Notes: generated from the letters alone by a model not told the origin. 64,000 nucleotides of DNA from Megamonas sp. UBA1796 (GCA_002319795.1 DCFU01000038.1:1-64000); one strand, 5' to 3'; shown: positions 1 through 9,574, counted from the stretch's first letter. Numbers and translations: made by a program.

Positions 1-387
1 GCCGGGATATGCTATAAATTCAGAAGGAAATTAACACAAAAGACCATTTGGTAATCCCAAATGGTCTTTTGTGTAATAAATTATTCTATCGGTGATAGCT
101 TCTTTGCAGTTTCGATAAGCAGTAAAAGAAAAAAAATTCAGTATTAAGCGTTTGACTCTTACGGAAAGACAAATGTAATTTTTTAAACAGTTTTTCTCGA
201 AAACCATGAAGTAGTTTTATTTATGTGTAACTTGTGAAAAAAATAATTTATAAGAGAGAGTTTTTGCAAAAAAATAAAAAACAGGAATTTCTAATAAAAA
301 GTAGAAGTAGGATAAAAGGCAGAATGAGATGTATGAGGAAATCTGAGCTTTAGGATTTATATATGGAGCAGGGAAAGGGTGAGAAGG
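1..387. other. Intergenic start of window, no gene seen
   Basis: No credible coding sequence lies before rseC. The stretch holds one very strong hairpin (34-74), then AT-rich sequence with many A and T runs up to an SD-like purine stretch at 374-379. The upstream gene ended by the hairpin is outside the window. Confidence 0.6.
34..74. terminator. Strong intrinsic terminator hairpin
   Basis: An 18-bp perfect stem (34-51 paired with 57-74) has a 5-nt loop. The arms end in A and T runs, so it can act on either strand. It probably ends a gene lying to the left of the window. Confidence 0.75.
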
Positions 388-810
388 ATGAGCAAGGTAA
401 ACAGGGAACAGGGAGTCGTAATCGAAGTGGAAGGCGATATGGTGAAAATCCAGGTGGGCCGCCACAGCGATTGCACAAACTGCGGCGCCTGCCCGGCCAG
501 CCAGCATATCATTATCGATGCGGTGAATAAGCCTGGGGCAAAAAAAGGACAGCGCGTGGCTTTTGAGGTACGTGAAACCAGCGTACTCAAAGGTGCATTT
601 ATGGTATTTGTCCTGCCCCTTCTGGCTGCTGCGCTCGGAGCCTTCCTTGGCTGGCAGGCCGGTGGGGCTTGGGGCTATGATCTCACATATGCGGCTGTTA
701 TCGGCGCTGTGCTTGTTTTTGTTCTGTCGCTGGGAGGGGTCAAATTATTTGACCGTTCGGTTGCGGGGGATCAGAGCATGAAGCCGGTTGTAGTCGAAAT
801 CTTGTCGTAA
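388..810 (+). CDS. rseC: RseC/MucC family (SoxR-reducing type) membrane protein
   Basis: A 140-residue protein with an N-terminal cytoplasmic part carrying a C29-x2-C32-x2-C35 cluster (CTNCGACP) and two predicted membrane helices at about 69-88 and 98-118. This is the RseC/MucC layout. In enterobacteria RseC works with an Rsx/Rnf complex to keep SoxR reduced; here it sits 39 bp before rnfC, so a role in Rnf assembly or redox coupling is inferred. The ATG at 388 has a purine-rich SD (374-379) at 8 nt, which makes it better than the GTG at 379, which overlaps that SD. The family call is solid; the precise role is not. Confidence 0.85.
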   Translation: MSKVNREQGVVIEVEGDMVKIQVGRHSDCTNCGACPASQHIIIDAVNKPGAKKGQRVAFEVRETSVLKGAFMVFVLPLLAAALGAFLGWQAGGAWGYDLTYAAVIGAVLVFVLSLGGVKLFDRSVAGDQSMKPVVVEILS

Positions 811-849
811 TCAGGCATAATCTTTATATTTTAGTATGAGGTGATTTTC

Positions 850-2196
850 ATGTTCAAGAGTTTTCTCGGGGGTATCCATCCGAATGACGGCAAGCGGTAT
901 TCGATGGATAAAGCTATCGAAACACCACCGTTGCCGCAGCAGGTTGTGATTCCGATGAGCCAGCACATCGGTGCACCCTGTACACCAACCGTAAAGGTGG
1001 GTGACCATGTGAAAAAAGGTCAGCTTATTGGCACGAGTGAGGCGTTCATGCATGCAGATATTCATGCTTCGATTTCAGGCGATGTTGTCAAGATCGATAT
1101 GATGCCGCATTCCGGACGTATTTCTTGTCAGGCAGTTATTATCAAGAGCGATGGGCTCGATGAATGGGCGGATGGTTTGCCTATGAATCGTGACTGGCAG
1201 ACGATGGAAAAACAAGAAATATTGGATGCCATTAAAACAGCTGGCATTGTCGGTCTTGGCGGCGCGACCTTTCCGGCACACATCAAGCTGGCTCCGCAAA
1301 AGCCTGTGGATGTACTTATAATTAATGGTGCAGAGTGCGAGCCTTATCTTACGGCGGATTATCGCCTGATGCTGGAAGAAAGCAAACGTCTGGTCACAGG
1401 TGTTCAGATTTTACAGAAAGTGCTTGGTGTCAAGACCTGCTATATTGGGATTGAGGATAATAAACCGAAGGCGGTTGAGATGCTCCAAAAAGCTTTCCAG
1501 GGTATCGCTGGCGTTGAGGTTGCCGGACTTAAAACAAAGTATCCGCAGGGCGCGGAGAAAATGCTCATCAAGGTGATTACCGGGCGCGAGGTTCCTTGTG
1601 GCGGGCTGCCTATGGATGTTGGCGCCGTCGTACAGAATACGGGTACCACAGTTGCCGTAGCGGATGCTGTTGTCCGGGGAATCCCTATTATTGATCGTAT
1701 TACCACAGTTTCCGGTGATGCTGTTAAGGAGCCGAAGAATCTTAAACTGCGTATTGGCACGACCTACCGCGAGGCCATTGACTTCTGTGGCGGATTTTCT
1801 GATACGCCGGATAAACTTCTGGCTGGTGGTCCGATGATGGGTATGGCACAATTCACCATGGATGTGCCCATCATGAAGGGGTCATCAGGAATTCTGGCAC
1901 TTACGAAGAAAATTACCGAGCATGGGACGGAATCACCGTGCATTCGCTGTGGCCGCTGTGTAGAGGCATGCCCTATGGGGCTTATTCCGAGTATGCTGAG
2001 CATTCTCTCAGAACGACAGGACTTTGTGAAGGCAAAGGAAGAATATGGACTTTTCAATTGCGTAGAATGCGGCTGCTGCACTTATACATGCCCGGCAAAA
2101 CGCAATATCGTGCAGTATATCAAACATGCCAAGTCTGTCAATCAGGCAATTATGGCTAAGGAAAGAGCCAAAGCCGCTCAAAACGCAAAAAAGTAG
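850..2196 (+). CDS. rnfC: Rnf electron transport complex subunit C
   Basis: 448 residues. RnfC is the peripheral cytoplasmic subunit that handles NADH/FMN and passes electrons to the membrane part of the ferredoxin:NAD+ oxidoreductase. The N-terminus has a barrel-sandwich-like segment, the middle carries the glycine-rich GLGGATFPAHIK nucleotide-binding motif, and the C-terminal quarter has two 4Fe-4S motifs (CIRCGRCVEACP and CVECGCCTYTCP). The ATG at 850 is preceded by GAGGTG at good spacing; the GTG at 841 lies inside that SD. First gene of the contiguous rnfCDGEAB run. Confidence 0.97.
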   Translation: MFKSFLGGIHPNDGKRYSMDKAIETPPLPQQVVIPMSQHIGAPCTPTVKVGDHVKKGQLIGTSEAFMHADIHASISGDVVKIDMMPHSGRISCQAVIIKSDGLDEWADGLPMNRDWQTMEKQEILDAIKTAGIVGLGGATFPAHIKLAPQKPVDVLIINGAECEPYLTADYRLMLEESKRLVTGVQILQKVLGVKTCYIGIEDNKPKAVEMLQKAFQGIAGVEVAGLKTKYPQGAEKMLIKVITGREVPCGGLPMDVGAVVQNTGTTVAVADAVVRGIPIIDRITTVSGDAVKEPKNLKLRIGTTYREAIDFCGGFSDTPDKLLAGGPMMGMAQFTMDVPIMKGSSGILALTKKITEHGTESPCIRCGRCVEACPMGLIPSMLSILSERQDFVKAKEEYGLFNCVECGCCTYTCPAKRNIVQYIKHAKSVNQAIMAKERAKAAQNAKK

Positions 2197-2208
2197 GAGA
2201 TGGGATCA

Positions 2209-3258
2209 ATGAGTCTGGAAAACAACGCACAGGCTACTGTGCAGCAAAAGCAAGCAAAACCACAGCAGGCGGCAGGCGACATTCAGTTCACCGTCTCGGC
2301 TTCACCGCATATCCGCTGTGATGAAACTATATCACATATCATGTGGCAGGTTAATCTGGCACTCGCACCGGCAGCTATATTCGCGATTTTTTATTTTGGC
2401 GTACCGGCGCTCATCAATATGGTTGTAGGCATGGTATCCGCTGTTATATGTGAATACGTCTGGGAACGTGCTATGGGAAAAGAGAACACAGCCTTTGATG
2501 GCAGTGCCTGTCTCACAGGACTGCTCATGGCGATGTCCATGTCTCCGGTACTTCCTGCCTATATGGTAGCTATCGGTTCCTTCATTGCGATTGTTATTGC
2601 CAAGCAATCGATGGGCGGACTGGGCTTCAATATTTTCAATCCGGCGCATATCGGACGTGCGGCTCTTATGGTGTCCTGGCCGGTTGCGATGACGACGTGG
2701 ACTTCCATGCAGACAGCGGCTGTCGATGCTGTTACCAGCGCAACACCACTCAATATATTGAAAATGCAGGGCTATGACGCTTTGGTGCAGACTTTCGGCA
2801 GTCAGGCAGAAATGTATAAGGCTATGCTGCTGGGCACACGTAATGGTTCTTTGGGAGAGACGTCAACTATTCTTTTGCTGCTTGGCGGCCTTTATCTCAT
2901 TTATCGTGGATACGTAGGCTGGCATGTCCCGGTCTGTATGATTGCCACGGTTGGTGTGCTGACCTGGGCCTTTGGCGGTGCACACGGGCTTTTTACCGGA
3001 GATCCAATTTTTCACATGATGGCTGGCGGACTTATCATCGGTGCCTTTTTTATGGCAACGGATATGGTTACGATTCCAATTACATTTAAAGGGCAGATAA
3101 TCTTTGCGGTAGGCGCGGGTGCTATTACGGTACTTATCCGTCTTGTCGGAGGCTACCCGGAAGGCGTCTGCTATTCGATACTTTTGATGAATGCCGTGAC
3201 ACCGCTCATCGACCGCTTGGTTAAACCACGCATTTTGGGGTCAGGGGGTAAGAAATAA
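2209..3258 (+). CDS. rnfD: Rnf electron transport complex subunit D
   Basis: 349 residues with about 9-10 membrane helices. RnfD is an integral membrane subunit carrying covalent FMN. The flavinylation motif appears as VTSATPLN, with the acceptor threonine at about residue 179 (codon 2743). The ATG at 2209 has AGGAG (2195-2199) 9 nt upstream; the ATG at 2200 abuts the SD and is unlikely. It overlaps rnfG at its stop codon, which suggests translational coupling. Confidence 0.96.
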   Translation: MSLENNAQATVQQKQAKPQQAAGDIQFTVSASPHIRCDETISHIMWQVNLALAPAAIFAIFYFGVPALINMVVGMVSAVICEYVWERAMGKENTAFDGSACLTGLLMAMSMSPVLPAYMVAIGSFIAIVIAKQSMGGLGFNIFNPAHIGRAALMVSWPVAMTTWTSMQTAAVDAVTSATPLNILKMQGYDALVQTFGSQAEMYKAMLLGTRNGSLGETSTILLLLGGLYLIYRGYVGWHVPVCMIATVGVLTWAFGGAHGLFTGDPIFHMMAGGLIIGAFFMATDMVTIPITFKGQIIFAVGAGAITVLIRLVGGYPEGVCYSILLMNAVTPLIDRLVKPRILGSGGKK

Positions 3259-3815
3259 TGGCGACAGATGACAAGAATTCAATTTTCAAGGTAGCATTCA
3301 ACCTCATCGCGGCCTGCTTTATCTCCGGCTGCGTCATTGGTGTAGTTTACTTTATCACGGCTCCGGTTGCCGCACAGAAAGCGGAAATTATGAAACAGGA
3401 ATCCATGAAGAGCCTTGTTCAGGATGCGGATTCTTTTAAGGAAGTTCCTGGTAAAGATAAGTGGTTTGAGGCACAAAAGAGCGGACAGACCATTGCTTAT
3501 GTAGTGCCAGGCGAAAGCAAGGGCTATGGCGGCAAGATTAAGATGCTGGTTGCAGTCACGCCCGATGGAAAGGTCATTGACTACACCATCCTTGAGCACA
3601 ATGAAACGCCGGGTCTCGGTGATAATGCTTCCAAACCGGCATTTCGCGAACAGTTTAAGGATAGAACCTCCGAGCAGCTTGTAGTTGTCAAGGATAAATC
3701 CAAGAAGGACAATATCCAGGCGATGACGGGTGCGACTATTTCATCGCGCGCAGTCACGAAGGGCGTCAAAGAATCCGTTGACGAGGTTGTCGCGTTTACA
3801 GGAGGGAAGAAATAA
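3258..3815 (+). CDS. rnfG: Rnf electron transport complex subunit G
   Basis: 185 residues: one N-terminal membrane helix (about 10-35) and an exported FMN-binding domain. The flavinylation motif MTGATISS is present, with Thr160 as predicted acceptor, which fits the ApbE flavin transferase encoded 2 kb downstream. The start overlaps the rnfD stop and the stop overlaps the rnfE start, so the cluster is tightly packed. Confidence 0.96.
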   Translation: MATDDKNSIFKVAFNLIAACFISGCVIGVVYFITAPVAAQKAEIMKQESMKSLVQDADSFKEVPGKDKWFEAQKSGQTIAYVVPGESKGYGGKIKMLVAVTPDGKVIDYTILEHNETPGLGDNASKPAFREQFKDRTSEQLVVVKDKSKKDNIQAMTGATISSRAVTKGVKESVDEVVAFTGGKK

Positions 3816-4435
3816 TGAGCAATTGGAAGATTTTCAGTAAAGGCCTCTTGGATGAGAACCCGATATTCATACTGGCGTTGAGCCTCTGTCCGGCACTGGC
3901 TGTGACGACGACAGTCATAAATGGTGTCACGATGGGCCTTACCGTTATGTTTGTTATTACCTCGAACAATGTTGTGGTATCGATTGTGCGTCATTGGGTC
4001 AATCCCAAGGTCCGTGTGCCGGTGTATATTACATCGATTGCGACAATTGTTACGGTGGCGCAGCTTGTGCTGCAGGCATATTTTCCGGTGCTTTATAAGG
4101 CGCTGGGTATTTACCTTGCCTTGGTTGTCGTCTTTGCCATTATTTTGGCTCGGGCGGAGGTTTTTGCTTCAAAGAATGGTGTGATTCCTTCGTTTTTTGA
4201 TGGCTTCGGCATGGGCTTCGGCTTTCTTGTGGCGATGCTGTCTATCTCTGTTATACGTGAGCTCATTGGGGCGGGTACACTCTGCGGCTATCCGGTTTTT
4301 GGCGACAGCTACAATCCCATGCTCATGATGGTACTGCCACCAGGAGCATTTATGCTCATCGGGTATATGGTCGCAGGTGTCAAGACCTGGAATGATAAGC
4401 GTGAAGAAAAACGCTTGAAGGAGGGTGAAGCGTAA
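3815..4435 (+). CDS. rnfE: Rnf electron transport complex subunit E
   Basis: 206 residues, with around six hydrophobic helices. RnfE and RnfA are homologous, oppositely oriented membrane subunits that hold an intramembrane iron-sulfur centre and form the electron and ion path. The start follows GGAGGGAAG and overlaps rnfG; the stop overlaps the rnfA start. The charged C-terminal tail is cytosolic-type. Confidence 0.96.
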   Translation: MSNWKIFSKGLLDENPIFILALSLCPALAVTTTVINGVTMGLTVMFVITSNNVVVSIVRHWVNPKVRVPVYITSIATIVTVAQLVLQAYFPVLYKALGIYLALVVVFAIILARAEVFASKNGVIPSFFDGFGMGFGFLVAMLSISVIRELIGAGTLCGYPVFGDSYNPMLMMVLPPGAFMLIGYMVAGVKTWNDKREEKRLKEGEA

Positions 4436-5010
4436 TGGGTGAATATTTTACACTCTTTATAGGTGCGGTTCTCATCAACAACTTCGTCCTGACCAAGTTC
4501 CTCGGTCTTTGTATCTTTTTTGGCATTTCAAAGAATCTCAATGCGTCCATCGGTATGGGTATGGCTGTTACTTCGGTTATGACTATGAGTTCGATGCTCG
4601 CATGGCTTGTATATCACTTCGTTTTGGAGCCGTTTCATCTGACATTTCTTTCAACGATTGTTTTCGTTGTACTCGTGGCAAGCTTTGTACAGCTTCTTGA
4701 GCTCATCATTAAGAAGCAGGCACCGGCGCTCTACAATATGTGGGGGATTTATCTTCTGCTTATCGCGACGAACTGTATCGTACTTGCCGTGCCTCTTTTG
4801 AATGTAGAAAACAATTACTCCTTCCTGTTGAGTATTGTATTTGCTATCGGCTCAGGGCTTGGCTTTGCGCTCGCAATCATTCTCATGGCTTCGCTGCGTG
4901 AAAAGCTTGCTTATGCGGATGTGCCGAAGCCATTGCAGGGAACGGGCATTGCCTTTATACTTGCAGGCATGTTGTCACTTGCGTTCCTTGGCTTTTCAGG
5001 CATGCTTTGA
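4435..5010 (+). CDS. rnfA: Rnf electron transport complex subunit A
   Basis: 191 residues with six predicted membrane helices. The N-terminal segment with LINNFVLTKFLGLC is typical of RnfA/NqrE and contains the cysteine thought to bind the intramembrane cluster. AAGGAGGGTG lies just before the start, inside rnfE. Homologous to RnfE and expected to pair with it in the membrane. Confidence 0.97.
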   Translation: MGEYFTLFIGAVLINNFVLTKFLGLCIFFGISKNLNASIGMGMAVTSVMTMSSMLAWLVYHFVLEPFHLTFLSTIVFVVLVASFVQLLELIIKKQAPALYNMWGIYLLLIATNCIVLAVPLLNVENNYSFLLSIVFAIGSGLGFALAIILMASLREKLAYADVPKPLQGTGIAFILAGMLSLAFLGFSGML

Positions 5011-5035
5011 TTTAAAAGGGAAGGGATGAAAAATC

Positions 5036-5869
5036 ATGAATACGGCCATAATGATTCTCGTGGTCATGGTGGGTGTCGGTGCCGTTTTTGGCTTCATACT
5101 CGCCTTTGCCAATAAAAAATTTGCTATGGAGGTCAATCCTCTTATCAATGAAGTCGAAGATATTCTTCCTAAGGGACAATGCGGCGCTTGTGGCTTTGCC
5201 GGCTGTGCGAAATACGCGGAAGCCGTTGTCGAAGACCCCGCTGTTGCGCCGAATCTCTGTGTGCCAGGTAAGGCTGCTGTAGCCGCTAAGGTTGCTGAGC
5301 TTACAGGCAAGAAAGCTGAGGCTACGGAACCGCATTATGCACGATTGAAGTGCCGCGGAACGAAGACCGCAGCAGCTGCTGCTTATAATTATGAGGGCAT
5401 ATCCGATTGTGCGGCAGCGAAGCTCATTCAGGGGGGGCCGAAGGGTTGTAAGTTCGGCTGTATCGGCTTTGGAAATTGTGTGCAGGTTTGCCCGTTCGGT
5501 GCCATGCACATGGGAGAGGATGGACTTCCCATAGTCGACAAGGAAAAATGTACAGGCTGCGGTAAATGTGCTTCGACCTGTCCGCAGAGCATCCTTGAGC
5601 TTGTACCGTTTACGGCAAAGGTTTCTGTAGACTGCAGCTCACATGATAAAGGAGCTGCGGCTCGTAAGCTTTGTACGCAAGCCTGCCTGGGATGTGGTCT
5701 GTGTATGCGTAACTGTTCACATGGCGCTATCAAGATCGAGAAGAATCTTGCGGTCGTGGATATGAAGATTTGCCAGGAACAGTGCGAGGAAGCGACATGC
5801 TTCGCCAAGTGCCCGACCAAAGCCATACAGGGACTTGTAAAAGCTGCAAAAGAAGAACAAACGGCATGA
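5036..5869 (+). CDS. rnfB: Rnf electron transport complex subunit B
   Basis: 277 residues. RnfB is the ferredoxin-accepting subunit. After an N-terminal membrane anchor (about 4-24) comes the GQCGACGFAGCAKYAEA cluster motif, then a row of ferredoxin-type motifs (CIGFGNCVQVCP, CTGCGKCASTCP, CLGCGLCMRNC, and a divergent CQEQCEEATCFAKCP). The cysteine number supports several 4Fe-4S clusters. Last rnf gene, followed at once by a terminator. Confidence 0.97.
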   Translation: MNTAIMILVVMVGVGAVFGFILAFANKKFAMEVNPLINEVEDILPKGQCGACGFAGCAKYAEAVVEDPAVAPNLCVPGKAAVAAKVAELTGKKAEATEPHYARLKCRGTKTAAAAAYNYEGISDCAAAKLIQGGPKGCKFGCIGFGNCVQVCPFGAMHMGEDGLPIVDKEKCTGCGKCASTCPQSILELVPFTAKVSVDCSSHDKGAAARKLCTQACLGCGLCMRNCSHGAIKIEKNLAVVDMKICQEQCEEATCFAKCPTKAIQGLVKAAKEEQTA

Positions 5870-5870
5870 C

Positions 5871-5907
5871 AAAAAGGGTGCTGATATGATATCAGCACCC
5901 TTTTTAA
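5871..5907. terminator. Terminator after rnfB
   Basis: A 15-bp stem (5871-5885 with 5891-5905) begins in an A run and ends in a T run. It separates rnfCDGEAB from apbE, so apbE may be read through or have its own promoter. Confidence 0.85.
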
Positions 5908-5925
5908 ATGTTTTTAGGAGGCAGT

Positions 5926-6969
5926 ATGAAAAAAAAAGCAGGACTATTCTTTTTTGTTTTGGTAGTTTTTCTTTGTACGGCTTGCGGACAGGAAAAATTT
6001 TACGAGCATAGCGCAGTGGTAATGGATACGGTTGTGACGCTCTCAGCGTCAGGGCCGGAGGCACAGGCGGCCGTAGATGAGAGTTTTCAGCGGCTTGCAG
6101 AACTTGAGAATATGGCCAGCAGCACGATAGAGACGAGTGATGTCGCAAAGCTCAGGACAGCGGCTGGTACAGGTTATGTGCAGGTACATCCGGAAATTTA
6201 TCACATGCTTGAGGTATCGCAGGAGTATTCGCGGCTTTCCGGCGGCGCTTGGGACGTGACGCTTGGCCCGCTGATAGATCTTTGGGGTATTGGTACAGAT
6301 CACGCGCGTTTGCCGGAGCCGGAAGAAATCACGGCTGCACGCAAGCTTACGGGCTGGCAGCATCTTAAATTGCGTGCAGAAGACCAGAGTGCAATGCTTG
6401 AGATGCCAGGTATGAGTGTCGATTTTGGCGGGATCGCCAAAGGAATGGCGATTGATGAGGTGCGCAAGATTTATGCAGCACATCATATCCAGAATGGGCT
6501 CATAAATATGGGAGCAAGTTCTATTTACGGCATGGGGAAAAACAAGGAAAACAAGTCATGGAATATCGGTATCAAGCATCCAAGAAATGATGATCCGGAT
6601 ACCTATCTGGGTGTTGTTTCACTTTCTGATACGGTGTTGTCAACTTCAGGTGATTATGAACGTTACTTTGTCATTGATGGCAAACGTTATCATCATATTT
6701 TTGATCCGCAGACAGGTTATCCTGCTCAAAATGGTGCTATGAGTGATACCGTGATCATTGATGGGAGCATGATGGATTCCGGTATGCTGTCAGATCTCCT
6801 GACTACAGCAGTTTTTGTACTTGGACCGGAAAAGGGAAAGGCGTTTCTGGAAGATCTGCCTGAAAAAGTGCAGGGTGAAGTCACTGGCACAAATCATAAG
6901 ATTTATGCAGTGGATGGTTTTGAAAAAAAGCTGCGGGATTTAAATAAGGATTTTTCTCTCGCACCATGA
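5926..6969 (+). CDS. apbE: FAD:protein FMN transferase (ApbE), lipoprotein
   Basis: 347 residues. ApbE moves FMN from FAD onto a Thr/Ser of target proteins such as RnfG and RnfD outside the membrane. A lipoprotein signal is visible (VFLCTACG, cysteine at about residue 19). Family features include the MDTVVT start of the domain, DFGGIAKGMAIDE, and HHIFDPQTGYPA near the C-terminus. AGGAGG precedes the ATG at 5926. Its place right after rnfB, plus the intact TGAT and SAT motifs in RnfG and RnfD, indicates that Rnf is the substrate. Confidence 0.95.
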   Translation: MKKKAGLFFFVLVVFLCTACGQEKFYEHSAVVMDTVVTLSASGPEAQAAVDESFQRLAELENMASSTIETSDVAKLRTAAGTGYVQVHPEIYHMLEVSQEYSRLSGGAWDVTLGPLIDLWGIGTDHARLPEPEEITAARKLTGWQHLKLRAEDQSAMLEMPGMSVDFGGIAKGMAIDEVRKIYAAHHIQNGLINMGASSIYGMGKNKENKSWNIGIKHPRNDDPDTYLGVVSLSDTVLSTSGDYERYFVIDGKRYHHIFDPQTGYPAQNGAMSDTVIIDGSMMDSGMLSDLLTTAVFVLGPEKGKAFLEDLPEKVQGEVTGTNHKIYAVDGFEKKLRDLNKDFSLAP

Positions 6970-6982
6970 CAGCCCTTATGGT

Positions 6983-7027
6983 ACACTTGCTATTATTGCT
7001 TAACATGCTATAATAGCAAGTGTTTTT
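6983..7027. terminator. Terminator after apbE
   Basis: A 14-bp stem (6983-6996 with 7010-7023) has a 13-nt loop and is followed by TTTTT. Confidence 0.8.
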
Positions 7028-7083
7028 GTATTATATTCTGCTGGCAGGAATTTTGCAGGATCGTGTATGAGGAGGGCTTTGAT

Positions 7084-7896
7084 ATGGCAATAAAGTTGTT
7101 TGTGACAGATATGGATGGCACGCTTTTAAACAGCCGCCATGAGATTTCTATAGAAAATAAAAAAGCTATCCGTGAAGCTGCTGCACAGGGCGTCATTGTG
7201 ACAATTGCGACAGGACGCATGTATGCTTCAGCACATCGTTATGCGCAGGAGCTTGGCGTGGATGTGCCAATCATTACTTACAATGGTGCGCTTATTCGTC
7301 CAGTGACCGGCGAAGACGTCTTCTCTTCCTGTCTGGATGAAAAGGTAGTGGAAGATGTGCTGCGTTATTGCTTTGAACGGAATTGGTATGTGCAGATATA
7401 TAACAATACCGCTGACAGCGATAATCTTTACTTTGAGCAGGCGTGTACGTATTCCCATGCTTATGAGGCCAGTGTGAGCACGAAGGGTCAGGTCATAGGC
7501 CGCGCGGGTATGCTGAAAAAATGTGCACATGTGCCTAAAGTGCTTGTGATTACGAGCGGACTGCGGGAAACCGAGTCGGTTCTTGCAGAACTTCGCGAAA
7601 AGTTCGGCAGCCGGATTTTTCCGGTAAAATCAAATGCGAACTATGTGGAAATTATAAACGAAAATGTCAATAAGGGTTCTGCAATATTACAATTGGCGAA
7701 AATGCTGGGCATCCAGCCACATGAAATTATGGCGATTGGGGATTCGGATAATGATTTGCCGATGCTGCGGATGGCGGGACAGAGTGTGGCCATGGGGAAT
7801 GCCGGGGAGAATATCAAGTGTGTCTGCAATTATATTACAGCAGACTGTGATACGAATGGTGTTGCACAGGCTATCCGGGAACATGTTCTCAAGTGA
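7084..7896 (+). CDS. Cof-type HAD phosphatase
   Basis: 270 residues, HAD superfamily subclass IIB. Motif I is DMDGTLLNS near the N-terminus; motif III/IV is the lysine of NVNKGSAI and GDSDNDLPML. Such proteins dephosphorylate small sugar or cofactor phosphates; the substrate cannot be read from sequence. GGAGG precedes the ATG at 7084. It is followed 19 bp later by a paralogue of nearly the same length, so the pair is probably co-transcribed. Confidence 0.88.
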   Translation: MAIKLFVTDMDGTLLNSRHEISIENKKAIREAAAQGVIVTIATGRMYASAHRYAQELGVDVPIITYNGALIRPVTGEDVFSSCLDEKVVEDVLRYCFERNWYVQIYNNTADSDNLYFEQACTYSHAYEASVSTKGQVIGRAGMLKKCAHVPKVLVITSGLRETESVLAELREKFGSRIFPVKSNANYVEIINENVNKGSAILQLAKMLGIQPHEIMAIGDSDNDLPMLRMAGQSVAMGNAGENIKCVCNYITADCDTNGVAQAIREHVLK

Positions 7897-7915
7897 GATG
7901 AAAGGATAAAATAAT

Positions 7916-8719
7916 ATGGCGATAAAGCTTATAGCTATGGATCTTGATGGGACGCTGCTGAATTCAGATAAAACCATTTCTCCCCGCAATATGGCAGCGA
8001 TACAGGCTGCCAAGGCAATGGGCGTCGGTGTAACAATTGCCACTGGACGCATGTATATGGCAGCGGCATACTTTGGCAGACTTATAGGGGCGAATGTACC
8101 ACTTGTATGCTGCAACGGCGGTATGGTGCAGTCACTGAAGGAGACAGAACCGCTTTTCATAAAGTGCCTGGATAAAGATGTTGTGCGGGAACTTCTTGTG
8201 CTTTGCCATGAGCGCAAATGGTATGCGCAGTGGTATATTGGGCAGGAAATCTATGCGGAAAAGTATCAGCCGGAGTATTTTGCGAGTTATCGTACCGTTG
8301 AGAACTTTCACATTAAAGAAGTTGGTGACGATTTCTTATCCTATACGGATCAAGTTATTCAGTGTGTGGTGCGGGATCTTAGAGCTGGTATACCGGAAGT
8401 CGTGGAGGAAATTCAACAGCATTTTTCCACCACAATTTTTCCGCAGCAGGATACCGGATTCAGTGTGGATCTCACACCACCAGGCATCAATAAGGCGGTG
8501 GGTCTTGCGGCGCTTATGAAGGATATGGGACTTACCCCTGCAGAGGTCATGGCCTGCGGCGATGCGGATAATGATCTTGCGATGTTGCGTTTTGCGGGTA
8601 CGAGTGTAGTGCCTGCAAACGGGCAGCCAGAGGCGAAGGAACTGGCATCTTATCTGGCGGATGAAAATGACGCCGATGGTATTGGCCGCGCGATTGAGGA
8701 GCTTGTGCTGAAAAGATGA
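7916..8719 (+). CDS. Cof-type HAD phosphatase (tandem paralogue)
   Basis: 267 residues, with DLDGTLLNSD at the N-terminus and GDADNDLAML at the C-terminus, clearly related to the preceding gene. The two proteins share the first motif block and the TIATGRMY segment (VTIATGRMYMAAA here), consistent with a local duplication, but the cap domains diverge, suggesting different substrates. No operator or separate promoter is evident between them. Confidence 0.88.
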   Translation: MAIKLIAMDLDGTLLNSDKTISPRNMAAIQAAKAMGVGVTIATGRMYMAAAYFGRLIGANVPLVCCNGGMVQSLKETEPLFIKCLDKDVVRELLVLCHERKWYAQWYIGQEIYAEKYQPEYFASYRTVENFHIKEVGDDFLSYTDQVIQCVVRDLRAGIPEVVEEIQQHFSTTIFPQQDTGFSVDLTPPGINKAVGLAALMKDMGLTPAEVMACGDADNDLAMLRFAGTSVVPANGQPEAKELASYLADENDADGIGRAIEELVLKR

Positions 8720-8912
8720 GATGTGATACTTGTATAATGCAATCGGACACGGATGTTACTGAATATTTCTCTATGCATTTTTGTCTGTTGATTTCAGCTG
8801 TTATGCAATTTGGGGAAGATTTTTTACATGCAACACGAATGAGAGTCATATTGTGGTTTATGTACGTGCGTGTTATCATTACAATTAAAAGATAATCGGG
8901 AGGCAACACGTT

Positions 8913-9497
8913 ATGGAATCAAACATTACCAGAGAAGCAGCCTGGGAACTGCTTAAAAAATATAATAAGGAACCGTTCCATCTGCAGCATGCGCTGACGC
9001 TTGAGGGCGTCATGCGCTGGTTTGCTGCCGAGCAGGGATTCGGAGCTGATGCTGCTTATTGGGGTATTGTGGGATTGCTGCATGATATTGATTTTGAACT
9101 TTATCCGGAACAGCATTGCAAAAAAGCGCCGGAGTTACTCACCGCTGGTGGAGCAGATGAGGATATGATACATTCGATTTGTTCGCATGGCTATGGTATT
9201 TGTGTGGATATCCAGCCCGAGCATGTCATGGAAAAAACCCTTTTTGCTGTAGATGAGCTTACAGGACTCATTGGTGCGGTGGCTTTGATGCATCCTTCGA
9301 AGAGCGTGATGGATATGAAGGTCTCAAGTGTACGCAAGAAATTCAAGGATAAGCGTTTTGCCGCGGGCTGCTCACGGGATATTATCACGCGCGGAGCGGA
9401 AATGCTTGGCTGGGACATGAATGACCTTTTGGCGAAAACCATCCAGGCTATGCAGTCGTGTGAGGCAGATGTTCAAACATATATGGACGCTGGTTGA
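8913..9497 (+). CDS. HD-domain (HDIG-type) hydrolase
   Basis: 194 residues. Metal-binding residues of an HD domain can be seen as H26 (FHLQHALTLEG), the LLHDIDFELYPEQH segment around residues 52-66, and a later SICSHGYG. The family includes predicted metal-dependent phosphohydrolases acting on nucleotides; this short stand-alone type is annotated only as an HDIG-domain protein. TCGGGAGG lies just before the start. It stands alone between the HAD pair and rapZ, with about 190 bp of AT-rich sequence upstream. Confidence 0.8.
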   Translation: MESNITREAAWELLKKYNKEPFHLQHALTLEGVMRWFAAEQGFGADAAYWGIVGLLHDIDFELYPEQHCKKAPELLTAGGADEDMIHSICSHGYGICVDIQPEHVMEKTLFAVDELTGLIGAVALMHPSKSVMDMKVSSVRKKFKDKRFAAGCSRDIITRGAEMLGWDMNDLLAKTIQAMQSCEADVQTYMDAG

Positions 9498-9574
9498 AAA
9501 ATAAATATATGGGAGAAAGGCCCGGCAGATGCAGCGGTTACGGTATCTGGCTGGACTTTTCTTTTTTGTCTCAT

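Noticed and set aside
217..507. Minus-strand frame at the window start
   Set aside because: Overlaps rseC in antisense and is built on A/T runs; no SD.
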